Positions 32,565 to 40,937 of a stretch of 64,000 bases of DNA are shown one piece after another (positions within the stretch are counted from its first letter, which is position 1; every line of letters begins with the position of its first letter). This stretch comes from JBBWZH01 sp035544115. GTDB lineage: Bacteria; Actinomycetota; Actinomycetes; Mycobacteriales; CADCTP01. The notes beneath the pieces are model-generated. The model did no database searches. It was not told the origin of the DNA and was given only the letters and a program-made list of their open reading frames with translations. The translations under genes were made by a program, and so were the position numbers. The DNA lies in the NCBI GenBank assembly GCA_963714145.1, contig OY970235.1, forward strand, positions 5,332,001-5,396,000, in the 5' to 3' direction.

Positions 32565-32632
32565 CGGCCCGGGCCCGCCGACCCGGCCGGCGGCCCCGGC
32601 CCAGGGCCCCCCGGCCCGGAGCCTGACGAGAA

Positions 32633-32648
32633 CCGCCCGATCGGGCGG
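32633..32648. repeat. 16-bp perfect palindrome upstream of STAND gene C
   Basis: CCGCCCGATCGGGCGG lies 68 nt after the stop of gene B and 36 nt before the -10 of gene C. It fits either a dimeric regulator site at the gene C promoter or a loopless end signal for gene B. It is not repeated before genes A or B. Confidence 0.5.
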
Positions 32649-32681
32649 GATGGATACCCGTTCGGGCGATGCCGGCAGTTG

Positions 32682-32690
32682 TGCGAAACT
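32682..32690 (+). promoter_or_regulatory. Extended -10 of STAND gene C, leaderless
   Basis: TGC-GAAACT ends exactly 7 nt before GTG 32698, matching the spacing of genes A and B. Confidence 0.55.
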
Positions 32691-32697
32691 CGGGGAC

Positions 32698-35574
32698 GTG
32701 CCTCGCGGGGCCGATCCGGCCGACAGAGTTGGCGAGTCCGGCCCGGAGGGCGCGGACGCGTTCGGTGCCGTGCTGCGCCGCCGCCGGATCACCGCCCGGC
32801 TCACCCAGGAGCAGCTGGCCAGCAAGGCCGGCCTGAGCGCGCGGTCGCTCGGCGACATCGAGCGGGGCCGGGTCCGCACCCCGCGGCTGGATACGGTCCG
32901 GCTGCTCGGCGACGCGCTCGGGCTGGCCGGCGCCGACCTCGACCGGTTCGAGACGCTGGCCCGGGCCGACTACTGGGCCGGCCGGGACAGCGCGCCGGTG
33001 CCGCGGCAGCCGCAGCCGGCCGAGCCGGCCACCGCGCCGCGCCCGGCCCAACTGCCGGCGGACGTGGCCGCGTTCACCGGCCGGGACGATCACCTCAAGC
33101 AGCTGGCCGAGGTGCTGGCCGGCCCGGACTCGCCGGCCACGGTGGTGATCTCGGCGATCACCGGCACCGCCGGGGTCGGCAAGACCGCGCTGGCCGTGCA
33201 CTGGGCCCAGCAGGTGCGGCACCGCTTCGGTGACGGTCAGCTCTACATCAACCTGCGCGGTTACGACCAGGGCCCGCCGCTGCGGCCGATCGAGGCGCTG
33301 GCCCGGTTCCTGCACGCGCTCGGCGTCCGGGCCGAACAGGTGCCGGTCGACCTGGAGGAGGCGGCCAGCCTCTACCGCAGCCTGCTGGCCGACCGGCGGA
33401 TGCTGATCGTGCTGGACAATGCCGGCCACCCCGACCAGGTGCGGCCGCTGCTGCCCGGCTCGCCGGGCTGCCTGGTGCTGGTCACCAGCCGCGACCAGCT
33501 GGCCGGCCTGGTCGCCCGGGACGGCGCCCGCCGGCTGGCCATCGACGTGCTCACCCCGGCCGAGGCCGGCACCCTGCTGCGCCGCACCCTGGGCGCCGAC
33601 CGGGTGGCCAGCGAACCGGCGGCCACCGCCGAGCTGGCCCGGCTGTGCGCGTACCTGCCGCTGGCGCTGCGGATCGCCGCCGCGAACCTGACCGGCCGCC
33701 CGGCCGACACCGTCGCCAGCTTCGTCGCCGAGCTCCGCGGCGGCGACCGGCTGGCCGCCCTCGACATCACCGGGGACGAGCAGGCCGGCGTCCGGGCCGC
33801 CTTCGACCTGTCGTACACGGCGCTGCCGGCCGGGGCGCAGCGGCTGTTCCGGCTGCTGGCGCTGGTGCCGGGGCCGGACGTGACCGCACCGGCGGCGGCC
33901 GCGCTCAGCGGCGGCACCGCCGGGCAGGCCACCGAGATCCTCGGCCAGCTGGCCGGCGTCCACCTGGTCGGTGAGCCGGCGGCCGGCCGGTACGCGCCGC
34001 ACGACCTGCTCTCCCGCTACGCCGCGGAGCGGGCCCGGCAGGAGGACTGCGCGGCCGAGCGGTCCGCGGCGCTGGGCCGCCTGCTCGACTGGTACCTGGC
34101 CGCCGCGGACGCCGCCGCCACCCTGCTCTACCCGCAGATGCTGCGGCTGCCGGCACCGGTGCCGGACGGTGGCCTGCCGCCGGCCGGGTTCGCCGACCAC
34201 TCCGGCGCGCTGGCCTGGCTGAACGCCGAGCGGGCCAACCTGCTGGCGGCGATCCAGCAGGCCGCCCGGCACGGCCCGCAGCCGTCCGCCTGGCTGCTCG
34301 CCGACACGCTGCGCGGCTACTTCTGGCATACCCGCTACACGGTCGACTGGCTGGCCGCCGCGCAGGCCGGGTTGGCCGCCGCGCGGGCCAGCGGCGAGCT
34401 GCGGGCGCAGGCGGCGATGCAGCTCAGCCTCGGCATGGTGAACCACTGCCTGCAGCGGCACGAGCCGGCGATCGAGCACTACACCGCGGTCGCCGAGCTG
34501 GCCGGGCAGACCGGCTGGGTGGACGCCGAGGCGGCCAGCGCCGGCAACCTCGGCCTGCTGCACGTCGAGCTGGGCCGGCTGCCGCAGTCCGCCGGCTACC
34601 ACACCCGGGCGCTGGAGCTGGCCCGGCAGACCGGCCGGCTGGCCGGCCAGGCCACCGCACTGGCCAACCTCGGCTGGACGCACGGCGAGATGGGCGACTT
34701 CGCCCGGGCCGCGGTCGACCTGACCGAGGCGCACGCGATCTACCAGCAGCTGGGTTCGGCCGCCGGCGAGGCGCACGCGCTGGACAACCTCGGCGCGGTG
34801 CACCGCGGCATCGGCCAGCTCCGCGAGGCGCAGGACGTGCTGACCCGCGCGCTGGCGCTCTACCGGCAGGTCGGCAACCGGTACGGGGAGGCCGAGACGC
34901 TGGTAGATCTGGCCAGCGTGCACCTGGACGCCGGCCGGCACTCGGCCGCGCTGGAGACCGTCGGGCAGGCGCTGCAGATCGCCCGCGAGGCCGCCGACCA
35001 GCGGGTCGAGGCGGAGGTGCGCAACCTGTTCGCGGCCGTCTACATCGGGCTCGGGCGGGCCGGTCAGGCGCTGGAGCAGCAGCAGCGGGCGCTGGAACTG
35101 GCCCGTGCCTGCGGCGCGCACTACCTGGAGACGGACGCGCTGATCGGGCTGGCCGCCGCGCACCGGGACCGGCACCAGCGGCTGCGCGCGATCAGCTGCG
35201 CGACCGAGGCGCTGGAGCTGGCCCGGCGGTCCGGCTACCGGGTGCTGGAGGCCAACGCGCACGCGGCGCTGGCCAGCGTGCACCGCGCCGCCGGGCATCA
35301 CACCCAGGCCGCCGACCATGCCCGGCAGGCGCTGATGGTGCACCGGGAGACCGGCCACCGGCTCGGTCAGGCCCGGGCGCACCTGCTGCTCGGCCAGGCA
35401 TTGTGGCCCGGCCGGCGCTCGGCCGACGCGGTCGGCCACTGGCGCCTGGCCCTCGACCTCTTCACCGACATCGGCTCGCTGCAGGCCGACGAGGCGCGCG
35501 CGCTGCTGGCCGAGCACCCGGACAGCGCCTGGGCCGACGCCGAACCCCGACCGGAGTCACCGGCCCGACCGTGA
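32698..35574 (+). CDS. XRE-family HTH / NB-ARC / TPR regulator (STAND), paralogue C
   Basis: 958 residues from GTG 32698. XRE domain at about 20-90 (RITARLTQEQLASKAGLSAR), Walker A GTAGVGKTA from Gly156, Walker B RMLIVLDNA, then about nine TPR units in the last 400 residues. It resembles gene A more than gene B: the segment 33349-33579 matches 27427-27657 of gene A almost base for base, including wobble positions. The conserved GYFWHTRYTVDWL segment between ATPase and TPRs is shared by all three. It ends at a bidirectional terminator facing the CHRD gene. It is probably a signal-responsive DNA-binding ATPase with unknown target. Confidence 0.85.
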   Translation: MPRGADPADRVGESGPEGADAFGAVLRRRRITARLTQEQLASKAGLSARSLGDIERGRVRTPRLDTVRLLGDALGLAGADLDRFETLARADYWAGRDSAPVPRQPQPAEPATAPRPAQLPADVAAFTGRDDHLKQLAEVLAGPDSPATVVISAITGTAGVGKTALAVHWAQQVRHRFGDGQLYINLRGYDQGPPLRPIEALARFLHALGVRAEQVPVDLEEAASLYRSLLADRRMLIVLDNAGHPDQVRPLLPGSPGCLVLVTSRDQLAGLVARDGARRLAIDVLTPAEAGTLLRRTLGADRVASEPAATAELARLCAYLPLALRIAAANLTGRPADTVASFVAELRGGDRLAALDITGDEQAGVRAAFDLSYTALPAGAQRLFRLLALVPGPDVTAPAAAALSGGTAGQATEILGQLAGVHLVGEPAAGRYAPHDLLSRYAAERARQEDCAAERSAALGRLLDWYLAAADAAATLLYPQMLRLPAPVPDGGLPPAGFADHSGALAWLNAERANLLAAIQQAARHGPQPSAWLLADTLRGYFWHTRYTVDWLAAAQAGLAAARASGELRAQAAMQLSLGMVNHCLQRHEPAIEHYTAVAELAGQTGWVDAEAASAGNLGLLHVELGRLPQSAGYHTRALELARQTGRLAGQATALANLGWTHGEMGDFARAAVDLTEAHAIYQQLGSAAGEAHALDNLGAVHRGIGQLREAQDVLTRALALYRQVGNRYGEAETLVDLASVHLDAGRHSAALETVGQALQIAREAADQRVEAEVRNLFAAVYIGLGRAGQALEQQQRALELARACGAHYLETDALIGLAAAHRDRHQRLRAISCATEALELARRSGYRVLEANAHAALASVHRAAGHHTQAADHARQALMVHRETGHRLGQARAHLLLGQALWPGRRSADAVGHWRLALDLFTDIGSLQADEARALLAEHPDSAWADAEPRPESPARP

Positions 35575-35579
35575 CGGCG

Positions 35580-35611
35580 GTGGCCCGCAGCCGGAGTCGG
35601 CTGCGGGCCAC
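35580..35611. terminator. Bidirectional terminator between STAND gene C and the CHRD gene
   Basis: GTGGCCCGCAGCCG pairs perfectly with its complement over 14 bp around a GAGT loop, placed 6 nt after one stop and 17 nt after the other in a 53-bp convergent gap. Confidence 0.85.
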
Positions 35612-35627
35612 CTGTCGGCGGGCCGAT

Positions 35628-36599
35628 TCAGCGGAACAGCTGCCCCCGCACCCCGCCGCCGGGGAACTCGGCGGTGTGCAGGTTGGCGTAGAAGTCGCCC
35701 GGCTTGGCCCGCAGCTGCGCCAGCACCTTGGCGTCCACAGTGGACACTCGGCCGGACAGGGCGACGATGCTGCTGGGCACCGCGGTGGTGAACAGCGGTA
35801 CGACCACCGGGCCGTTGACGCCGAACCTGCCCTGGTGGATGTGCCCCAGGGTGGGCGTCACGCCGACCCAGGCGAGCGAGTACTCCACCCCGCTGCCGGC
35901 CGGGCGGATGAAGGCGACGGCCCGGCCGTCCGGGTCGCCCACCGCCGGGCCGCCGGCTACCGGAACCTCCTGGTCGCCGGCCAGGAACGCGCGGAACGGC
36001 CCGCCGCGGACGGCCGAGAGCAGGTCGACCCGGCGGCCGACCGGGGCCAGCTGGCCACGCACCGCGCCGCCGGGGAACTGCGCGCTGTGCAGGTTGACGT
36101 AGAAGCCGCGCGGGTTGGCCCGGATCGCGTCCGCGATCGCCGGGTCGTCGACGGTCACCGCGCCAGTCGCGGCGGTGGCGGTGTCCGGCATCGGGGTGCC
36201 GAAGAACAGCACCTTCACCGCGCCGTTCACGCCGGCCGCGCCCTGGTGGATGTGGCCCAGGGTGGGCGTGCCGATGCCGCGCCAGCTCAGCGCGAAGGTG
36301 ACCCGGTTGCCCTGCACCCGCAGCACCGCGGTGGCGCTGCCGTCCGGATCGCCGACGGCCGGCCCACCGGCCACCGGCACCTCCTGCCGGCCGGACAGCC
36401 GCGCGGTCAGGAACAACGGCCGGCTGGTCGCCCGCTTCGGGTCGGCCGGCGCACCGGCGGCCGGCGGGGCGAGACCGGCGGTCGTGTTGTGGTCGTGGCC
36501 GGCCGGCGTGGTGTGGTCGTGAGCCAGCGCTGGGGTCATACCGATCAGGCTGAACGCGAGTGCCAGTACCGGCAGCGCGAGGATTCGGCGGTTCCGCAA
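35628..36599 (-). CDS. Secreted protein with two CHRD domains
   Basis: 323 residues. The only start that keeps the whole signal peptide is TTG 36599, with AGGGA about 9 nt upstream. Residues 1-26 are a signal peptide ending ALA before HDHTTPAGHDH, a His/Asp stretch that could bind metal. Two CHRD domains follow, about 60-190 and 195-323. Each contains QEVPVAGGPAVGDPDG, LGHIHQG and FYxNLHxxxFPGGxxRGQL. CHRD domains were described in chordin; bacterial ones are secreted and of unknown function. A 6-bp hairpin (CCCCGC/GCGGGG) lies in its leader at 36637-36652. It diverges from the COG4315 lipoprotein. Confidence 0.85.
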   Translation of the reverse strand: MRNRRILALPVLALAFSLIGMTPALAHDHTTPAGHDHNTTAGLAPPAAGAPADPKRATSRPLFLTARLSGRQEVPVAGGPAVGDPDGSATAVLRVQGNRVTFALSWRGIGTPTLGHIHQGAAGVNGAVKVLFFGTPMPDTATAATGAVTVDDPAIADAIRANPRGFYVNLHSAQFPGGAVRGQLAPVGRRVDLLSAVRGGPFRAFLAGDQEVPVAGGPAVGDPDGRAVAFIRPAGSGVEYSLAWVGVTPTLGHIHQGRFGVNGPVVVPLFTTAVPSSIVALSGRVSTVDAKVLAQLRAKPGDFYANLHTAEFPGGGVRGQLFR

Positions 36600-36813
36600 G
36601 GGTCGGATCCCTTTCCCGATAGGGGTGTCGCGGGCTCCCCGCAGCGGCGGGGTTCAGCGCCAATTACGCCCCGGGCCCGGGACGGGTTCGCCGGCGGCCG
36701 GAAACACCGCTGTGACGTAGCCAACCCGACCGGTGCTGAACTCCGGCCGGCCCGGTGGCGTGATCGAGGCCGTACGCCAGCCACCAGAGTCCGAACCCAC
36801 CGGGAGTTTCCTG

Positions 36814-37341
36814 ATGCGTATCCGCCTGACGATCATCGGCGCCGCGGTGCTCGCCGTAGCCATCGCCGGCTGTAGCAAAGACAGCGGTGACCCGGCCGCC
36901 GGCAGTAAGCCGGCGGCCGGCAGCCAGTCCGCGCCGGCCGCCACCCCGTCCGGCAACACGCCGGCGGTGCAGCAGGTCGCCAGCAACGTGATGCTGAAGA
37001 TGAGCCCGTCCACGCACGGCGACATCCTCACCGACCAGGACGGCCGGGTGGTCTACGCGTTCGAGCCGGACAAGCAGCAGGGCACCAGCAACTGTGCCGG
37101 CGCCTGCCTGGCCACCTGGCCGGCACTGACCAGCCGCTCGAAGGTGACCGCCGGCCCCGGCGTCTCGACCAACCTGCTCGGCAGCGCCGCCCGCGCCGAA
37201 GGCGCCACCCAGGCCACGTACAACGACTGGCCGCTCTACTTCTACGCCGGTGACGTGGCGCCCGGTGACACCGACGGGCAGGGCACCAACGGCATCTGGT
37301 GGGTGCTCGACAAGGACGGAAAGCTCGTGCGGACCAGCTGA
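36814..37341 (+). CDS. COG4315-type lipoprotein (secreted repeat family)
   Basis: 175 residues from ATG 36814 with GGGAG 8 nt upstream. A lipoprotein signal peptide ends at the lipobox IAGC (Cys20). After a Ser/Ala/Gly/Pro linker the mature part has the features of PF03640-type repeats: GDILTDQDGRVVYAFEPD, CAGACLATWPAL, and a second unit YNDWPLYFYAGDVAPGDTDG ending with GIWWVLDKDGK. The two cysteines in NCAGAC may form a disulfide. The function of this family is not known; members sit on the outer face of the membrane. It is followed by a terminator at 37366 and separate from the sugar ABC operon. Confidence 0.85.
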   Translation: MRIRLTIIGAAVLAVAIAGCSKDSGDPAAGSKPAAGSQSAPAATPSGNTPAVQQVASNVMLKMSPSTHGDILTDQDGRVVYAFEPDKQQGTSNCAGACLATWPALTSRSKVTAGPGVSTNLLGSAARAEGATQATYNDWPLYFYAGDVAPGDTDGQGTNGIWWVLDKDGKLVRTS

Positions 37342-37365
37342 CGAGCCGGCTGCGGCCCCGCATTC

Positions 37366-37405
37366 GACGGGCTCCCGGGCGGCGATTCCGCCCCGGGAGC
37401 CCGTC
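37366..37405 (+). terminator. Terminator after the COG4315 lipoprotein gene
   Basis: GACGGGCTCCCGG pairs exactly with CCGGGAGCCCGTC, extended by an inner CGG/CCG with one bulged base, 24 nt after the stop. Confidence 0.75.
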
Positions 37406-37485
37406 CATGTCCCAACACTGCGATCGGAACCGAGCCACAATGGCCGGTTCCGGCCAGGATGATGCGCAACGGTGCCAGATCGGGC

Positions 37486-37514
37486 TTGACATGATGTGCC
37501 GGGAAAGATTCACT
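37486..37514 (+). promoter_or_regulatory. Leaderless promoter of the sugar ABC operon
   Basis: TTGACA at 37486-37491 and TTCACT at 37509-37514 are 17 bp apart. The hexamer ends exactly 7 nt before ATG 37522, so transcription probably begins at or next to the start codon. Confidence 0.65.
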
Positions 37515-37521
37515 CTCGCCG

Positions 37522-38382
37522 ATGACAACGTTGTCGGAATCAGGCGACGGGGACGCGGGCCAGCGCACCGGAACGGGGTTGCTCCAGGCGCGCGGGGTGG
37601 TCAAGCACTACGGCCGGGTGCAGGCACTGCGCGGGGTCGATTTCACCGTGCTGCCGGGCGAAGTGGTCGCGCTGATCGGTGACAACGGCGCCGGCAAGAG
37701 CACCCTGGTGAAGATCCTCTCCGGTGCCGTCGCCCCGGACAGCGGCGAGATCCTGCTGGACGGCGCGCCGGTGCAGTTGGCGTCGCCGCTGGCCGCGCAG
37801 CGGCTCGGCATCGAGACCGTCTACCAGGATCTGGCCCTGGCCAACGACCTGGATCCGGCGGCCAACCTGTTCCTCGGCCGGGAGCTGCTGCGGCCCGGCC
37901 CGCTGCGCTGGCTGGGCGTGCTGGACAACCGGACGATGCGCCGGCGGTCCCGGGACTCGTTCGCCGAACTCGGCATCGGCCTGCAGGACCGGTCGGTCCG
38001 GCTCGGCAGCCTGTCCGGCGGGCAACGCCAGTCGGTCGCGGTGGCCCGCGCGGTGAGCTGGGCGTCCAGGGTCGTGTTCATGGACGAGCCGACCGCGGCG
38101 CTCGGCGTGGTGCAGACCCGCCGGGTGCTGGACCTGATCCGCCGGGTCCGGGACCGCGGCGTCTCGGTCGTACTGATCAGCCACAACATGCCCGAGGTGC
38201 TGGCCGTCTCGGACCGGGTCGAGGTGCTCCGGCTGGGCCGCCGGGTAGCCCAGATCCGCACCGCCGGCGCGACCGTCGAGCAGCTCGTCGGCGCGATGAC
38301 CGGCGCCCTGGACGCCGGCTCCGGCGCGGCCGAAGGCGGGGAACCCGAAGCGGGTCCGGCCGAAGGCGAGGAGCTCAGATGA
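37522..38382 (+). CDS. Sugar ABC transporter ATP-binding protein (ribose/xylose type, single domain)
   Basis: 286 residues from ATG 37522. Walker A GDNGAGKST, Q-loop VYQDLALA, signature LSGGQRQSV and Walker B VVFMDEPTA are all present, plus the switch His in LISHNM. It has one nucleotide-binding domain, unlike RbsA, which has two, so it probably works as a homodimer. The acidic Gly/Glu tail is disordered. Its stop overlaps the permease start (ATGA). With the next two genes it forms a CUT2-type carbohydrate importer. The sugar cannot be told from sequence. Confidence 0.9.
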   Translation: MTTLSESGDGDAGQRTGTGLLQARGVVKHYGRVQALRGVDFTVLPGEVVALIGDNGAGKSTLVKILSGAVAPDSGEILLDGAPVQLASPLAAQRLGIETVYQDLALANDLDPAANLFLGRELLRPGPLRWLGVLDNRTMRRRSRDSFAELGIGLQDRSVRLGSLSGGQRQSVAVARAVSWASRVVFMDEPTAALGVVQTRRVLDLIRRVRDRGVSVVLISHNMPEVLAVSDRVEVLRLGRRVAQIRTAGATVEQLVGAMTGALDAGSGAAEGGEPEAGPAEGEELR

Positions 38383-39419
38383 CCGAGCTGATCACTCCCG
38401 GCCTGGCCGAGGCCGACACCGACGCCGACAGCCGACCGTCCACTGTGCTCAGTCGGCTCGGCGCGCTCAGCACGCTGTGGATCTTCCTGGTGCTGGTCGG
38501 GCTGGTGATCGCGTTCTCGCTGCTGGCCCCGGGCAAGTTCCTGACCGCGTTCAACATCCGCAGTATCGCGGCCGACTCGGTGGCGATCCTGCTGCTGCTC
38601 GCGGTCGGCATGACCTTCGTGATCATCACCGCCGGTATCGACCTCTCGGTCGGCTCGGTGCTGATCTTCTCCGGGGTGATCGCCGGCAAGGCGATGGTCG
38701 CGCTCGGTGGCACCGACCTCGGCTGGGGCGGCATCACGCTCGGTGCGCTGGCCGGCATGGGTGCCGGGCTGGCCTGGGGCATCCTGAACGGGCTGCTGAT
38801 CGCGAAAGCCCGGATCCCCCCGCTGATCGTCACGCTGGGCAGCCTGGGTGCCGCGCTCGGCGCCGCGCAGATCATCACCGGCGGGGTGGACGTCCGCAAC
38901 ATCCCGCTGAAGCTGACCGTCAAGCTCGGCATCGGCCAGTTCGCCGGGGTGCCGTGGATCGTCTGGATCTCCGCGCTGGTCACCGTCGTGTTCGGGCTGG
39001 TGCTGGCGTTCACCCGGTTCGGCCGGTACACGTACGCGATCGGCTCGAACGCCGAGGCGGCCCGCCGGGTCGGCATCCGGGTGGACCGGCACCTGATCAA
39101 GGTGTACGCGCTGACCGGGCTGCTGGCCGGGTTGGCCGGGGTGCTGAACCTGGCCCGGTTCTCCACCACCACGATCGGCGGGCACAGCACCGACAACCTC
39201 AGCGCGATCGCCGCGGTGGTGCTCGGCGGCACCAGCCTGTTCGGCGGCGTCGGCACCATCTTCGGCACCGTGGTCGGCATCTTCGTGCCGGCCGTGCTGC
39301 AGAACGGTTTCGTGATTCTCGGCGTGCAGTCCTACTGGCAGTCGGTCGCGGTCGGCGCGGTGCTGGTCGCCGCCGTCTACTTCGACCAGTGGCGCCGCCG
39401 GGCCCGCGAGTCCACATAG
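38379..39419 (+). CDS. Sugar ABC transporter permease (RbsC family)
   Basis: 346 residues, start overlapping the ATPase stop by 4 bp. About ten hydrophobic helices are visible. The family signatures TFVIITAGIDLSVGSVL and GSNAEAARRVGIRV (cytoplasmic coupling loop) identify the CUT2/ribose-type permease. The stop codon lies inside the first of three 13-bp tandem repeats (39411-39449), so the C-terminal end has possibly been changed by slippage. Confidence 0.9.
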   Translation: MTELITPGLAEADTDADSRPSTVLSRLGALSTLWIFLVLVGLVIAFSLLAPGKFLTAFNIRSIAADSVAILLLLAVGMTFVIITAGIDLSVGSVLIFSGVIAGKAMVALGGTDLGWGGITLGALAGMGAGLAWGILNGLLIAKARIPPLIVTLGSLGAALGAAQIITGGVDVRNIPLKLTVKLGIGQFAGVPWIVWISALVTVVFGLVLAFTRFGRYTYAIGSNAEAARRVGIRVDRHLIKVYALTGLLAGLAGVLNLARFSTTTIGGHSTDNLSAIAAVVLGGTSLFGGVGTIFGTVVGIFVPAVLQNGFVILGVQSYWQSVAVGAVLVAAVYFDQWRRRAREST

Positions 39420-39449
39420 GACGTCTACTTCGGACGTCCACATAGGACG
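39411..39449 (+). repeat. Three tandem 13-bp repeats across the permease stop
   Basis: TCCACATAGGACG, TCTACTTCGGACG, TCCACATAGGACG follow each other without gaps. The outer copies are identical and the middle one differs at three positions. The first copy holds the stop TAG. They lie in the 77-bp gap before the binding-protein gene. Confidence 0.75.
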
Positions 39450-39496
39450 GTTGTTCGATGATCCGGGGCGGAGCCGCTCCGGCTAGGAGGTACAGG

Positions 39497-40477
39497 ATGA
39501 GAAGGCGCGTCCTCGTCGCCGTTTCCACCCTCGCGGTGATCACGACGATATCGGCCTGCGGGTCCTCGGACGACGGCAACTCGGGTGGCACCAGCGGCGG
39601 CAAGAAGTCGCTGACCCTGATCCAGGGCACCAAGGCGGACGAGTTCTACGTCACGATGGCCTGCGGCGCGCAGGCGGCCGCCCAGTCGCTCGGCGTGAAC
39701 CTGGACGTGACCGGGCCGGAGAAGTTCGACGCCGGCCAGCAGGTGCCGATCGTGAACTCGGTGACCGCGAAGAAGCCGGACGCGGTGCTCATCGCGCCGA
39801 CCGACACCAAAGCGCTGATCCCACCGATGACCCAGATGAAGTCGGCCGGAATCAAGATCGTCGAGGTGGACACGGCGGTGGAGGACAACAGCCTGTCCGT
39901 CGCCGCGATCTCCACCGACAACCTGGGCGGCGGCACGCTGGCCGCGCAGACGCTGGTGAAGCTGGTCGGCGGCAAGGGCTCGGTGCTGGTGATCAACGTC
40001 AACCCCGGCATCTCCACCACCGACGCGCGGGCCAAGGGCTTCGACGACGAGATCAAGAAGACCTCGGGGATCACCGCGCTGCCGGTGGAGTACACCAACG
40101 ACGAGCCGGCCAAGGCGGCCGCGATCGTCAGCGCCACCCTGTCCAAGCACCCGGACCTGGCCGGCATCTTCGCCACCAACGTGCTCACCGCCGAGGGCGC
40201 GGCGACCGGCCTGCGCGCGGCCGGCAAGCAGGACCAGGTGAAGATCGTCGGTTTCGACGCCGGTCCGCAGCAGATCCAGGACCTCAAGTCCGGCGTGGTG
40301 CAGGCGCTGATCGCCCAGGACCCGTACGGCATCGGGCAGAAGGGCGTGCAGACCGCGGTCGACGCGCTGGCCGGCAAGGACGTACAGAAGCAGATCCAGA
40401 CCGAACTGTTCGCGATCACCAAGGACAACGTGGACAGCCCGGACGCACAGAAGTTCATCTACAAGGACAAGTGCTAG
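39497..40477 (+). CDS. Sugar ABC transporter substrate-binding lipoprotein
   Basis: 326 residues from ATG 39497, placed after a strong AGGAGG; an earlier in-frame start at 39458 lacks one. The lipobox is ISAC (Cys20). The mature protein is a periplasmic-binding type 1 (RbsB-like) fold: LIQGTKADEFYVTMACGAQ opens the first lobe, DAVLIAPTDTKALIPPM and KIVEVDT are lobe strands, and IVGFDAGPQQIQDLKSG marks the hinge-side strand. It captures a sugar or related polyol and delivers it to the permease. A terminator begins 13 nt after the stop. Confidence 0.9.
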   Translation: MRRRVLVAVSTLAVITTISACGSSDDGNSGGTSGGKKSLTLIQGTKADEFYVTMACGAQAAAQSLGVNLDVTGPEKFDAGQQVPIVNSVTAKKPDAVLIAPTDTKALIPPMTQMKSAGIKIVEVDTAVEDNSLSVAAISTDNLGGGTLAAQTLVKLVGGKGSVLVINVNPGISTTDARAKGFDDEIKKTSGITALPVEYTNDEPAKAAAIVSATLSKHPDLAGIFATNVLTAEGAATGLRAAGKQDQVKIVGFDAGPQQIQDLKSGVVQALIAQDPYGIGQKGVQTAVDALAGKDVQKQIQTELFAITKDNVDSPDAQKFIYKDKC

Positions 40478-40489
40478 CCGGTACGTCAG

Positions 40490-40519
40490 GGCGCCCCGCC
40501 ACCCGGCTGGCGGGGCGCC
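40490..40519 (+). terminator. Terminator of the sugar ABC operon
   Basis: GGCGCCCCGCC and GGCGGGGCGCC form a perfect 11-bp stem with an 8-nt loop, starting 13 nt after the binding-protein stop. Confidence 0.85.
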
Positions 40520-40522
40520 GTC

Positions 40523-40528
40523 CATACT
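40523..40528 (+). promoter_or_regulatory. -10 hexamer of the thioesterase gene, leaderless
   Basis: CATACT ends exactly 7 nt before GTG 40536 and sits directly after the operon terminator, the spacing also seen for the STAND genes and the ABC operon. Confidence 0.6.
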
Positions 40529-40535
40529 GGACACT

Positions 40536-40937
40536 GTGCCGATGACGCCCGAGTTCGTGCATCCGATCAGCGTCCGGTACCTGGAAGTCGACATGCAGGG
40601 CGTCGTCTTCAACATGTGGTATCTGGCCTACATAGACGATGCGATGACCGCCTACCTGGCCGCTCGAGGCATGCCGTACGACGAGCTGATCGGGTCCGGG
40701 CACGACGTGCAGGTGGTGCACGCCGAGCTGGACTGGCGGTCCGGGTTGCGCTGGGCCACGCCGGCCGCGGTCGCGGTCCGCTCGGCCGCGATCGGCCGCA
40801 CCAGCTTCCGGCTCGGCTTCGAGTTCCGCCGCGACGGCGAGCCGGCCGTCACCGCCGAGCTGGTCTATGTCTGCATCAGTACCGAAGACGGCGGGAAACG
40901 GCCGCTACCGGCGGCACTGCGGGCCGCACTGGCCTGA
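40536..40937 (+). CDS. Hotdog-fold acyl-CoA thioesterase (4HBT family)
   Basis: 133 residues from GTG 40536, supported by the promoter position; ATG 40542 is 2 codons later. Near the N-terminus is RYLEVDMQGVVFNMWYLAYID, the 4-hydroxybenzoyl-CoA thioesterase/YbgC signature with the catalytic Asp in EVD and the N/Y residues of the hotdog helix. Length fits a single-domain hotdog protein that forms dimers or tetramers. It would hydrolyse an acyl-CoA or aryl-CoA; the precise substrate is not predictable. The gene stands alone. Confidence 0.85.
   Translation: MPMTPEFVHPISVRYLEVDMQGVVFNMWYLAYIDDAMTAYLAARGMPYDELIGSGHDVQVVHAELDWRSGLRWATPAAVAVRSAAIGRTSFRLGFEFRRDGEPAVTAELVYVCISTEDGGKRPLPAALRAALA

Noticed and set aside
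29328..32879. Minus-strand open frame of 1183 codons
   Set aside because: It lies opposite STAND gene B and its neighbours' ends; composition and lack of any motif mark it as a shadow.
32281..35517. Minus-strand open frame of 1078 codons
   Set aside because: It lies opposite STAND gene C, whose XRE, P-loop and TPR motifs show the real coding strand.
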